A DNA stretch of 64,000 nucleotides from Pseudomonadota bacterium (GTDB lineage: Bacteria > Pseudomonadota > Gammaproteobacteria > Burkholderiales > Chitinibacteraceae): positions 1-64,000 of the forward strand of contig JAGTRM010000022.1 in assembly GCA_018261735.1 (NCBI GenBank), written 5' to 3'. This document shows, one piece after another, positions 45,633 to 53,898 of this stretch. The notes under the pieces were generated by a model that was not told the origin of the DNA, searched no databases, and worked only from the letters and a program-made list of their open reading frames with translations. Made by a program: the position numbers and the translations under genes. How positions within the stretch are numbered: the first letter of the stretch is position 1; the number at the start of each line of letters is the position of its first letter.

Positions 45633-45974
45633 GGAGGTTCTCCGATCCGATATTCAGTCCAAAAGACAGGGACACGGCTTACTGTGAAATGGAGGGCAAG
45701 GCAGGGGCATGACACGCCGCCAGCCAGATACGGTGGGGTGTTGGGGGTCTTCTCCATCCTCTGCTATTATCGTTCCATATGTTGGAAGCGTGTTTTAACA
45801 AATACTAGGACACCAGTTTATGCGTGTCAATCACCCGGCATGAAAAAAACATCAAGAAGCGGGGGGTGTGTTGAAGCCGGGATAAAAAAGGTTATCCTTC
45901 GCGGCGGGTGTTTTCATCTTGCAGGCACAGATGAAACTCCTGGTGCGGATTCAAAATTCACAGGTAAAGCAGCA
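45633..45974. other. Divergent control region of the sugar-acid island
   Basis: About 340 bp between the dlgD-like start and the iclR start. The best structure is the TTCCA-N5-TGGAA repeat listed separately. An in-frame extension of the IclR frame covers all of it but has no domain and would cross the promoters. No sigma-54 box seen. Confidence 0.5.
45773..45787. promoter_or_regulatory. Candidate IclR operator
   Basis: TTCCATATGTTGGAA is a perfect 5-5-5 inverted repeat in the divergent promoter region, about 140 bp upstream of the dlgD-like start and 190 bp upstream of iclR. IclR proteins bind short A/T-rich palindromes; assignment is by position only. Confidence 0.4.
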
Positions 45975-46871
45975 ATGCGCAAACAAGACAATGATCAGGT
46001 TTTAAAGGAAAAACCGGGCAAGACCGGCGCGCGCACGGGCAAACGCGCGGAGCCGAATCCGGTAGCGCCCGATGCGGACGGCGAGGAACAGGCCGGCAAG
46101 GCCGAGGCGCCGTTCGGCACGCAAAGCCTGCTGCGCGGGCTGCAGATCATGGAAACGCTGAGCAATTTCCCGAACGGCTGCCCGCTCGCCAAGCTGGTCG
46201 AACTGTGCGGCATGAACAAGAGCACCACGCACCGCCTGCTGCAGGGTTTGCAGAGCGCCGGTTACGTGACCAATGCGCCAACGCCGGGCAGCTACCGGCT
46301 GACGACCAAGTGCGTGGCGGTCGGCGAAAAAGCGTTGTCTTCGCTCAACATCATCCACGTGGCCGCGCACCATCTGGAAGCGCTGAACATCGAAACCGGC
46401 GAGACGGTGAACCTCTCGTTCCGCGAGGGCGATCACGCGATCCTGATCTACAAGCTGGAATCCACGATCGGCATGATCCGCACCCGCGCCTATATCGGCC
46501 AGCATCTGCCGATGTACTGCTCGGGGATGGGCAAGATTTTTCTCGCCTACGATCACCCGGCGCATGTCGCGCGTTACTGGCAGGAACAGCGGGACAGCAT
46601 CGTGCCGCTGACGCCGAGCACGATTACTGACGAGCCGGCGATGCTCGACGAACTGGCCGAAATCCGCAAGCAGGGTTACGCGCTGGATCGCGAGGAAAAC
46701 GGCCTCGGGATGTGGTGCATCGCCGCGCCGATCTTCAATATCCGCCAGCAGGCGGAGTACGCGGTGTCGGTGGCCGTGTCCACCGCGAGTTTGAGTCCGG
46801 CGAGAAAAACCGAACTGATCGAACGTGTGCGGCAGACGGCGGAACAAATTACCAAGGAACTGGCGGGCTAG
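45975..46871 (+). CDS. IclR-family transcriptional regulator
   Basis: 298 aa. A hydrophilic, Lys/Glu-rich N-terminal tail of about 45 residues precedes the winged HTH (GTQSLLRGLQIMETLSNF ... LAKLVELCGMNKSTTHRLLQGL) and the IclR effector domain (about 130-295, with RTRAYIGQHLPMYCSGMGK and DREENGLGMWCIAAPIF). Effectors are typically small acids or sugars. It probably controls the divergent dlgD-ABC operon and the following Gfo/Idh gene. The ATG at 45975 is chosen because the longer frame has no family match. Confidence 0.92.
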   Translation: MRKQDNDQVLKEKPGKTGARTGKRAEPNPVAPDADGEEQAGKAEAPFGTQSLLRGLQIMETLSNFPNGCPLAKLVELCGMNKSTTHRLLQGLQSAGYVTNAPTPGSYRLTTKCVAVGEKALSSLNIIHVAAHHLEALNIETGETVNLSFREGDHAILIYKLESTIGMIRTRAYIGQHLPMYCSGMGKIFLAYDHPAHVARYWQEQRDSIVPLTPSTITDEPAMLDELAEIRKQGYALDREENGLGMWCIAAPIFNIRQQAEYAVSVAVSTASLSPARKTELIERVRQTAEQITKELAG

Positions 46872-46995
46872 GTTTTTGCGGTCGGCAGAACCGCTATTCA
46901 GCGCCATCTCAGTAGGCGAGCGAGCCAAAGCAGGTGGCAGGAGGACGGAGCGCAGGAACCGGAATGTACATGTGAGTACATGAGGATTCCGAGCA

Positions 46996-47034
46996 CCGCC
47001 CGACTGCCAGATGCGAAGGCGCAGCCGACTAATG
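46996..47034. repeat. 39-bp dispersed intergenic repeat, copy B
   Basis: Shares 35 of 39 bases with 26077-26115. Here it is the right end of a longer structured stretch (about 46930-47034) that also has direct GTACATG copies inside a GGAAT/ATTCC pair (46963-46990). It lies between the IclR and Gfo/Idh genes, just before the latter's Shine-Dalgarno. Confidence 0.6.
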
Positions 47035-47051
47035 AATAAGGAGAAACAACA

Positions 47052-48023
47052 ATGCGTTATGTCTTGATCGGCACCGGCAATATCAGCAATACCTATGTGG
47101 CAGCGATCGGCAAGATCGACGGCTGCGAAGTGGTGGGCTGCGTTTCGCGCAGCGGCAACCGGCCCAAGTCCGCGCCGCAGATCGAATGCAAGCCGACGCT
47201 GGCCGAGATAGAAACGCCGTTCGATGCGGTGATCATCACCACGCCCAACGGCCTGCATCATGAAGGCGCAATCGAGGCGGCGCGGCTCGGCAAGCATGTG
47301 CTGACCGAAAAGCCGCTCGATATCAGCCTTGCCGCCATGGACCGGATGATCGCCGCGTGCGAAACGGCCGACGTGACGCTGGCGGTGGCGTACCAGCGCC
47401 GCACCAACCCGGACAATCTCGCTTTGAAGCAACTCATCGATCAGGGTGCGTTCGGGCGCATCTACGCCGCGGATCTATCGTGCAAGTTCTGGCGCGACCA
47501 GGCGTATTACGACAGCGGTGCCTACCGTGGCGGCTGGGAAATCGATGGCGGCGGGCCGTTCATGCAGCAAGCTTGCCACAATATCGATTTTTACCTGTGG
47601 CTGTTTGGCATGCCGGAACAGGTGAACAGCCACTATGGCACGTTCATGCACGCTATCGAAGTCGAGGACCACGGCGCGGCGCTGCTGAAATATGCCAACG
47701 GCATGATCGGCACCATCGTCGCCTCCACGGCGACGAAGCCCGGCTTCCCGGCGCGGCTGGAAGTGCACAGCGAAAAAGGCGCCTTCATCACGCTGGACGA
47801 TGCCATCAGCTTCTGGGATATCGAAGGGGTGCCCAATCCGGCCAGGCCCACCACGACCAACCGCGGCGAGGGCGCCAGCAGTGCCGCGGTCACGGATACG
47901 GCACGCCACGAAGACATCCTGCGCGATTTCGAAGCAGCGGTACGCGATGGCCGGCCGCCCTTGGTCGACGCTCACTCGGCACGGCAAACCACGGAGTTCA
48001 TTCTGCAGATCTACGGACGCTGA
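47052..48023 (+). CDS. Gfo/Idh/MocA-family oxidoreductase
   Basis: 323 aa. N-terminal Rossmann fold YVLIGTGNISNTYVAAIG, EKPLD with the catalytic Lys (residues near 95), and a C-terminal beta-sheet domain with GGWEIDGGGPFMQQACHNIDFYLWLFG containing the expected Asp/His pair. Oxidises or reduces a sugar or sugar derivative with NAD(P). It follows iclR and a repeat element, with a strong AAGGAG. It is probably part of the same catabolic island. Confidence 0.9.
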   Translation: MRYVLIGTGNISNTYVAAIGKIDGCEVVGCVSRSGNRPKSAPQIECKPTLAEIETPFDAVIITTPNGLHHEGAIEAARLGKHVLTEKPLDISLAAMDRMIAACETADVTLAVAYQRRTNPDNLALKQLIDQGAFGRIYAADLSCKFWRDQAYYDSGAYRGGWEIDGGGPFMQQACHNIDFYLWLFGMPEQVNSHYGTFMHAIEVEDHGAALLKYANGMIGTIVASTATKPGFPARLEVHSEKGAFITLDDAISFWDIEGVPNPARPTTTNRGEGASSAAVTDTARHEDILRDFEAAVRDGRPPLVDAHSARQTTEFILQIYGR

Positions 48024-48542
48024 GCGAGCGCTTCCGAACGGCTCCTTTGGCAAGGGGGGCGGGGTGCCATGTCCGCGTCGGACATGCCTCGCCCGTGAGG
48101 GGCGTGATGCAGGAACAACGGTCTTCCTTCCTTGGCCTGCATCCGGCTTGCACATGGATTGTGCGCATCGCCAGCAAATGGTGCAGCTTGTCAGGCTCAT
48201 CTTGAGGTTAATGGCACGATCTGCTGACGATTTTTGCTGAATTGAATCGATTGCCGTCTCCGGGTGGGACGCTCTTCCGGGTGTTTTGTATCGCTTCTGC
48301 GCCACGATCATTCTGCCGCATGAGTGAATCAGTGCCGTGTCGACGGACAAACCGATTGCTCAGGTGTCGCAGGAATCCCCATCTTTTTACCAGGATACGT
48401 TGAATTCATTGGGTCGCCGGGATGGCGCACTCCGGATCAGCGCAGCTGTGCTGCGCGCGCAATCCAGGATGTTTGACGGATTTGCAGTTGTCGGTCGGGA
48501 AATGCCGGGCATGTATATTGCTTGAATGGGAATGAGAACTGT
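48024..48542. other. 520-bp intergenic region before the ANTAR-type leader
   Basis: No supported gene. A hairpin CATGTCCG-CGT-CGGACATG at 48068-48086 may end the Gfo/Idh transcript, although no U-run follows. A 62-codon ORF at 48337-48525 has no homologous features. A TATATT at 48514-48519 is a possible -10 for the leader, without a good -35. Confidence 0.4.
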
Positions 48543-48618
48543 TCGGATCAACGGCGATCCGATTCGTTCGAGGACAACGGCGTCCTCTGCGCTTGCGAGC
48601 GCAGGGGACGCTTTTTTT
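48543..48618 (+). promoter_or_regulatory. Predicted ANTAR-protein-responsive antitermination leader (two hexaloop hairpins plus terminator)
   Basis: Hairpin P1: CGGATC (48544-48549), loop AACGGC (48550-48555), GATCCG (48556-48561), extendable by a U-A pair. After an 8-nt linker, hairpin P2: GAGGAC (48570-48575), loop AACGGC (48576-48581), GTCCTC (48582-48587). Both loops have A1 and G4, the conserved bases of RNA targets of ANTAR proteins such as EutV and NasR. The 3' arm of P2 is also the 5' arm of the terminator at 48580-48618, so P2 and the terminator exclude each other. No ANTAR gene is in the window; the regulator would act in trans. The EAL gene starts 18 bp further on. Confidence 0.82.
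48580..48618 (+). terminator. Intrinsic terminator within the leader of the EAL operon
   Basis: A stem of 14 pairs (48580-48593 with 48598-48611, one G-U) with loop TGCG and then seven Ts (48612-48618). It lies before, not after, a gene on its strand, which marks it as an attenuator. Confidence 0.9.
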
Positions 48619-48636
48619 GAAATTTGGAATCCTGTC

Positions 48637-49965
48637 ATGCAAAGCAGATTAAGACGCGAGCAACGAATTGGCCCGCCGCGCCTATGGCAAGACCGTGGCG
48701 GCACGATTTCAGCAATTGAGCCGGCCCCGTGTCTTTCCGCGCTCGACAAGGTTGAGCAGGCAATCGTCTATGAGAATGGCCGCGCGGTGGGCAGTTTTCG
48801 CGGCATGCGGATGGATGGCTGCTTTCAGCCGATCTATAGCTTGCCGCATCGACGCATCGTGGGGCATGAGGCATTGCTGCGCGCGAGCTTGAACAATGGT
48901 GTTGCAGTGCCTCCGCCGCAGGCCCTGGCCGCCGCACAAGGCGAGACTGAGCAGGTCTTCGTGGACAGGCTATGCCGGGCGCTGCATCTGTTCAATTACC
49001 AGACCCATGATGCGCATTCGGACGGCATGACCTGGCTGTTCCTGAACATTTCAACGGCGGTGGTCAGCCAGCGGCAGGATTTTGGCTCTTTTTTTACGGA
49101 TCTGTTGAACCGCGCCCAGTTTCCCGCTCGCCGGGTTGTCGTGGAGATTCTGGAAGGCGCAGTGCCCGATCTGGTTTTGTTGAGCGAAGCCGTGGCGTGG
49201 TACCAAAGCCTGGGCTGCCTGGTTGCGCTGGATGATTTTGGCGCACAAGCCTCGAATATCGAGCGCATCTGGCGCACCTCGCCGGATATCGTGAAGCTGG
49301 ACCGTAGCCTGATCGCGGCCGCTGAGAAATCACCCAAGGCCAGACGCGTCTTGCCCGCGATCGTGGCGTTGATTCACGAAGCCGGTAGCCTGGCCCTGGT
49401 CGAGGGTGTGGAAAACCCGCAGCAATCTGCGATCGCGCTGGATTGCGATGCCGATTTGGCGCAGGGGTTTTATTTCGCTCGCCCCGCGCCTGTTCCGTTG
49501 TACCGGGGCGACGGCGGAATCGCCTCCGTTGCGGACATGCATCTCGCATCCTCCGAGGTCAGCAAGCGCAATTTTCTCGAATCCTATGTGACGGTATTTC
49601 GCCAGGCCGCCCGTGCTGTGCAAGCCGGTCTTGCGCTCCGGAATGCGTGCGCGGAACTGTTATCCATGGACCGCGTTGACCGGTGTTTCCTGATCAACGA
49701 GGCCGGCATCCAGATCGGCGCCAGCGTTTTACCGGCAGGCAAGCAGCCTGCCATTTCCCGCTTCGCTCCCCTGGAGGATGCCGCAGGAATCAACTGGTCG
49801 CGCAGGCCCTATCACTACTGCGCGCTTTCCCAGGCGGGAGAGGCGCAGATCAGCCGGCCATATCTGTCGGTCGCCAATTCACGGTTGTGTGTGACTTTAT
49901 CGATGGCTTTCCGTCAGGGAAGCGAACTTATCGTTCTGTGCTGCGATATCAACTGGGAGGTATGA
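48637..49965 (+). CDS. EAL-domain c-di-GMP phosphodiesterase with C-terminal sensor-like domain
   Basis: 442 aa, cytoplasmic. EAL domain about 60-300: [22 protein letters not shown] (E78), [35 protein letters not shown] and [10 protein letters not shown]. All metal-binding and catalytic residues (Glu, Asn, Glu, Asp-Asp, Lys, Glu, Gln) are present, so hydrolysis of c-di-GMP to pGpG is expected. The C-terminal part (about 310-442, with [22 protein letters not shown]) resembles the Cache/PAS-like tail of YkuI-type EAL proteins and may bind a ligand (inference). The start at 48637 is the first ATG after the terminator; the longer frame would translate the terminator. Its stop overlaps the next start (ATGA). 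Confidence 0.92.
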   Translation: MQSRLRREQRIGPPRLWQDRGGTISAIEPAPCLSALDKVEQAIVYENGRAVGSFRGMRMDGCFQPIYSLPHRRIVGHEALLRASLNNGVAVPPPQALAAAQGETEQVFVDRLCRALHLFNYQTHDAHSDGMTWLFLNISTAVVSQRQDFGSFFTDLLNRAQFPARRVVVEILEGAVPDLVLLSEAVAWYQSLGCLVALDDFGAQASNIERIWRTSPDIVKLDRSLIAAAEKSPKARRVLPAIVALIHEAGSLALVEGVENPQQSAIALDCDADLAQGFYFARPAPVPLYRGDGGIASVADMHLASSEVSKRNFLESYVTVFRQAARAVQAGLALRNACAELLSMDRVDRCFLINEAGIQIGASVLPAGKQPAISRFAPLEDAAGINWSRRPYHYCALSQAGEAQISRPYLSVANSRLCVTLSMAFRQGSELIVLCCDINWEV

Positions 49966-51170
49966 CGAATATGAACCTGATGCTCAATCCGGCAATAGCA
50001 CTGATGCATAGGCTGAAGCTGGGCGGAAAATTTGCTTTGGTGGGCTTGCTGTTCTGTGTGTCGCAAGTCGGGATCTCCGGCGCGGGGCGCTGGGGCAATG
50101 GCTTCTGGGCAGGCATGCTCGAGGCCGCGTCCTGGGCCATCGGCCTTCTGGCGCTCTATCTGTTCTTCGCCCTTTATTGCACCACCGCGGGCGCGGTACG
50201 CGAGCTTTTGCAAACCGTGCAGCGTCTGGCGGAGGGAGATCTTCTGGTGCGCAGTGCGGTGGATGGCCGTGACGAGCTGGCCAAAGTGGCGAGGCGCCTC
50301 AATGAAATGGCGCGGGAAAATGGCCGCTTGATCGCGAACGTGCGCGGCGCGGCGGAGGAAGTCGCCAGTGCCGCCACCGAGCTGGCGACGGCTTCCGGCC
50401 ACGTCCAGAAGGGCGCCGCCGCGCAAAGCGAAATATCCGGTGTCACGGCCGGTGCCATGGAGCAGATCCTGTGCAGTGTCGAATCGGTTGCCGCCAGTGC
50501 CAAGGATACCGAGTTTATTGCCGATCATTCCGAGTCGCTGGTCCAGGACGGGGCGGACGTGGTCGGGCAGGCTGGCGCAGAAATGGACGGTTTGCGTGAA
50601 TCGGTCTCGCATCTCTCGCAACTGATCGGCTCCCTCGGGGTGCGCTCCAGTGAAATTGGCAGCATTGTCGGCGTGATACGCGGCATTGCCGATCAGACCA
50701 ATCTGCTGGCGCTTAACGCGGCCATCGAGGCGGCGCGGGCCGGCGAGCAAGGGCGCGGCTTTGCCGTCGTTGCCGATGAGGTGAGAAGGCTCGCCGAGCG
50801 CAGCAGCGGCGCGACGGCAGAAATCAGCCGGATGATCGAGGCTGTCCGTACCGAGGTCGACGCCATTGTGCTGCGCATGGATGAAAGCCGACTCCAGGCA
50901 GAACGCGGCGTGCATCTCGCCCAACAGGCCGCGCAGTCGCTGGCGGGCATCCGCGATGGCGTGCACCGCACCCGTGACCAAATTTGCTCGATTGCCGCCG
51001 CCGCCAACGAACAAAGCAAAGCCAGCAGTCATGCGGTGAGCAATGTGGCGCTGATTGCCACCAAGGCGCAAGAAAACCATGCCGCCAGCAGCGAGGCGGC
51101 TGCCGTTGCGCGTTACCTGGAAGAGTTGTCTTCAGGGCTGCGCGGGGCCGTGCTGCGTTTCAAAATCTGA
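49962..51170 (+). CDS. Methyl-accepting chemotaxis protein without a periplasmic sensor domain
   Basis: 402 aa. Two TM helices (about 24-39 and 55-75) are joined by only about 15 residues, so there is no ligand-binding domain. A HAMP-like linker (about 76-125) and the signalling coiled coil follow, with the hairpin tip [21 protein letters not shown] and [20 protein letters not shown]. It should dock CheA/CheW. The ATG at 49962 overlaps the EAL stop and has GGGAGG upstream. Its sensing is likely provided by another protein, the next gene being a candidate. Confidence 0.92.
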   Translation: MTNMNLMLNPAIALMHRLKLGGKFALVGLLFCVSQVGISGAGRWGNGFWAGMLEAASWAIGLLALYLFFALYCTTAGAVRELLQTVQRLAEGDLLVRSAVDGRDELAKVARRLNEMARENGRLIANVRGAAEEVASAATELATASGHVQKGAAAQSEISGVTAGAMEQILCSVESVAASAKDTEFIADHSESLVQDGADVVGQAGAEMDGLRESVSHLSQLIGSLGVRSSEIGSIVGVIRGIADQTNLLALNAAIEAARAGEQGRGFAVVADEVRRLAERSSGATAEISRMIEAVRTEVDAIVLRMDESRLQAERGVHLAQQAAQSLAGIRDGVHRTRDQICSIAAAANEQSKASSHAVSNVALIATKAQENHAASSEAAAVARYLEELSSGLRGAVLRFKI

Positions 51171-51192
51171 TTGATCGGCAAGGGGAGGCATC

Positions 51193-52131
51193 ATGGCGGC
51201 AATGATTGCAGGAATGGGCGTGGCGTTTGGGGTCGCTTCGGTATTGAATTGGGCGCAAATTCGCCTGGCGCACGAACAGGCTCGCCGCAGGCAACGGGGA
51301 TTGTCCGCCGTGCGGGCCGGTGTGGCCTTGATGACCGCCATGCAACAACATCGAGGGATAGCGGCCGCGCTATTGAACGGTGATCGCGGATTCGCCCCCC
51401 GCCTGGTCGCCAAGCAGCAGGAAGTCGGGCAGGCGATGGCGGCGCTGGATGAGGTCTTGAGCGATGCGCCCGAACTTGCAGGCAGCGGGCGGCGCTTCGC
51501 CTCGATTCAGAAAGCCTGGCGGCAATTGCAGGGCGCCGTGCAGACACTGCCCGCCGAGGCCAGTTATCACAGCCATACCGCGCTGATTCAGCAAATTCTG
51601 TATTTGCTCGGCGATGTGGGTGAACGGGCGGGCCTGCTGGAGCATCGCAGCGCCAGCGTATCTATGCTGGCCGAATCCTTGCTGGTGCGCTTGCCGCTGC
51701 TGGCAGAAAGTATCGGCCAGGCACGCGCCTTGGGGTCGGGCTACGCCGCGAGGGGGAAATGCGGCGCAGTGGGGCGCATTCGCCTTTCTTTTCTGGAGCA
51801 ACGCATGCGCGTCAGCCTGTCCCGCGTCGTCGCGGCGCTGGAGTCCTTCCCCTTGCAGACCCAAGCCGCAGACTGCAGCGACAAAGTTCACGCGCTGCTG
51901 AATGTGATCACCGACCGCATTGTTGGCGCAGAAGAAATCGATCTGGTGCCAGAGGCTTACTTTGCGATTGCTACGGAAGCCATCGATGCCTGCCTGGCGC
52001 TTTGGCAAAAAACTGCTCAGGCGGCCGAGCAGGCCGAGTCGTCGGCCACGAAACCGCGCTTCCAGTTCACGCTGATAACCGGTCTGTTGATGCTGGGGAT
52101 CTCTGCAGGGGCTTCGTGGATCGGGGTCTGA
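51193..52131 (+). CDS. Two-TM protein with a NIT-like (nitrate/nitrite-sensing) periplasmic domain
   Basis: 312 aa. A TM helix at about 5-20, a large all-helical domain (about 30-245), and a C-terminal TM helix at about 290-308. ALMTAMQQHRGIAAALLNGD (HRG 53-55) and LAESIGQARALGSGYAARG resemble the two characteristic helices of NIT domains, found in NasR and in nitrate-responsive chemoreceptors. There is no output domain, so it must signal through a partner. It starts 22 bp after the chemoreceptor with GGGGAGG, so it is the third gene of the leader-controlled operon. The NIT assignment is by motif resemblance. Confidence 0.7.
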   Translation: MAAMIAGMGVAFGVASVLNWAQIRLAHEQARRRQRGLSAVRAGVALMTAMQQHRGIAAALLNGDRGFAPRLVAKQQEVGQAMAALDEVLSDAPELAGSGRRFASIQKAWRQLQGAVQTLPAEASYHSHTALIQQILYLLGDVGERAGLLEHRSASVSMLAESLLVRLPLLAESIGQARALGSGYAARGKCGAVGRIRLSFLEQRMRVSLSRVVAALESFPLQTQAADCSDKVHALLNVITDRIVGAEEIDLVPEAYFAIATEAIDACLALWQKTAQAAEQAESSATKPRFQFTLITGLLMLGISAGASWIGV

Positions 52132-52166
52132 GCGACTCTCGATGAAGCATTGGCGAAGTGGATCGC

Positions 52167-53786
52167 TCAGGCAGTTTGCAGGGCATACAGCACCCGCTCG
52201 AAATTGCTGCCGCGTTCCAGGGCTTGCACCAGCCGGACTCGGTAGAGCGTGCTGCCGTCCCAGATATCGAGCTGGCGCCCGGGGCGATGCCAGCCGCAAG
52301 GCAGGATCAGGCTGGCCGCAGACTTGAGTGCCGGGACGGCGGGCAGCAGCAGGATATCGCTGTAATCGCGTTGCCCCACCCGCATCAGGTCGGTCGGGCG
52401 TGCGCGCGCCGGCTGGGGCACGCCCGGCAGCAGGCGCACGCCGACCTGGAGCAGATCGTCCGCTTCTTCCAGCGAACGGGTTACGCCGGCCAGATACGAT
52501 GACCCTGCCGGCGCGATGCCGATCAGCTGCTGCAACTGGATCCGTGAAGCGCTGCTGGCGGGACGGAGCAGCAGCAACTCTTGCGCGGTTTCGCGCTGGA
52601 CTTCCCAGTATTCGGTGTTCACCGCCCGAGGCGGAGCAGGAGGGCGGGCGCTGCTGCCGGTCTGGCCGAAAAGCTGCAATTTTTCCAGTGCTTGCCGATC
52701 GAGGTGCTGCCGGTCTTCGGGGGGCGGCTGCAACGGCTTATCCCGGGTCAGCTGGCTGTGCAGGTCGAGCAGGTCCTGTTCGACCGCAATCGGGCGTGCG
52801 CCGCTTTGGCGGCGCAGCGGCAGCTCGGTGGGCAAATCGCACCAGCGGCGGTAAAGATCGGTCAGCAGCGCTTCGGCGGCTTGCGGCGCCAGTTCGTTGC
52901 CGAGCCCGAGCCGCTGCGGCAGCTCTCCTTCGCGCAGCAACTTGATCCGCTTGCTCAAGACCTTGGCCAGCGCCAGGGTATCGATTCCCCGCACGCCGGC
53001 GCCTTCCAGCGGTTTGCTCGCGCGCAGGGCCGGTGCGGGTGCGTCCAGGTCGATCTGCAGGCCGGTTTTGTCTTGCGGCGTGGCGGCATCAAAGGCCAGG
53101 GTGGTGCGCGTGGCCAATACCTCCAGGCTGCGGTCGAGCCAGAGTATTTGCCGGCTGGAGAGCTGGCGCACGCCGCCCGCGGCCAGCAGCAGGAGGCTGA
53201 TCAGCATGGATTGCGGCATGGTCGAGCCGTGCACATCGATCACGCTGTCGCGCACCGTTTGCCGTTCCAGCCCTGCTTCCTCGATCAGCCGGTAGCGCGC
53301 AAACAGGCGCTGCCAGACTTCGGCCGGCACCGGGCGGTAAACCAGCAGATAACCGCGCGCCACATAGGCGCCGTAGCGCAGGGTGCGTTCGGCGATCAGC
53401 GCATGATGCTCGGCGAGCTTGCTGTGGCCGTCCCGGACCGCGCGCCAGCAACGGGCATAGCCCGTTTCCAGTTGTGCCCACAGGGACTGGGCTTCCTGCC
53501 AGCGTTGTGTTTCCTGCGCGAGCAGCGGCAGCGCTTTGCCGGTGTACTGGGGCAGCAGCCCGGCCTGGGTGGTATGAACGGCATCGCGCAGTAATTCCAG
53601 GCACCTGAGCAGTTCGACCGCGTCGATCTGGGCGGCATTGAGCTGGGTGAACATCTCGTCCAGCTCGTGGCGGGCCTGCCGGGTGTTGATCAGCGGCAGC
53701 AGCTTCAGCCATTCCCGGGCCGCGCGCACATCCGTGAACGGGGCAGGGCCTCCACTGGATGGAGGAAGGATGGCGTCGAGGCTCAT
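52167..53786 (-). CDS. Conserved protein of unknown function
   Basis: About 539 aa if started at the ATG at 53786 (an ATG at 53801 is also possible; neither has a clear Shine-Dalgarno). It is soluble, helical in its first 300 residues, rich in Leu/Ala/Arg, without TM segments or recognised catalytic motifs. The last 100 residues look beta-rich (YWEVQRETAQELLLL ... WDGSTLYRVRLVQALERG) and faintly recall PilZ-type tails, but the NxSxxG and RxxxR c-di-GMP motifs are not clear. It converges with the EAL operon and lies near other c-di-GMP genes; a link is only a guess. Confidence 0.8.
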   Translation of the reverse strand: MSLDAILPPSSGGPAPFTDVRAAREWLKLLPLINTRQARHELDEMFTQLNAAQIDAVELLRCLELLRDAVHTTQAGLLPQYTGKALPLLAQETQRWQEAQSLWAQLETGYARCWRAVRDGHSKLAEHHALIAERTLRYGAYVARGYLLVYRPVPAEVWQRLFARYRLIEEAGLERQTVRDSVIDVHGSTMPQSMLISLLLLAAGGVRQLSSRQILWLDRSLEVLATRTTLAFDAATPQDKTGLQIDLDAPAPALRASKPLEGAGVRGIDTLALAKVLSKRIKLLREGELPQRLGLGNELAPQAAEALLTDLYRRWCDLPTELPLRRQSGARPIAVEQDLLDLHSQLTRDKPLQPPPEDRQHLDRQALEKLQLFGQTGSSARPPAPPRAVNTEYWEVQRETAQELLLLRPASSASRIQLQQLIGIAPAGSSYLAGVTRSLEEADDLLQVGVRLLPGVPQPARARPTDLMRVGQRDYSDILLLPAVPALKSAASLILPCGWHRPGRQLDIWDGSTLYRVRLVQALERGSNFERVLYALQTA

Positions 53787-53850
53787 GATGGCGGGCAACA
53801 TCTCATGGGTGCGTGTTACAAGATTATAGGTCTTTATCTTCAATGAAAAT

Positions 53851-53873
53851 GGGCCACGCATCATGCGTGGCCC
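53851..53873. terminator. Hairpin between the FAD/Fe-S dehydrogenase and the unknown gene
   Basis: Perfect 10-bp stem GGGCCACGCA / TGCGTGGCCC with a 3-nt loop, 26 bp after the dehydrogenase stop. On the minus strand ATTTTCATT follows, a weak U-run. Confidence 0.7.
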
Positions 53874-53898
53874 TTCGACACCGCCAGCGGGATTTGGT

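Noticed and set aside
45618-45974. 119-codon N-terminal extension of the IclR gene
   Set aside because: No domain, overlaps the divergent dlgD-like start, and would cover the control region.
48478-48511. Possible sigma-54 promoter for the EAL leader
   Set aside because: Only GG-N10-GC is met by one register, and the surrounding bases do not fit either box.
48337-48525. 62-codon ORF before the leader
   Set aside because: No good Shine-Dalgarno or family feature; ends at the leader start, which is likely chance.
48526-48636. 37-codon N-terminal extension of the EAL gene
   Set aside because: It would translate both arms of the terminator and the second hexaloop hairpin; no EAL-family protein sequence is found in it.
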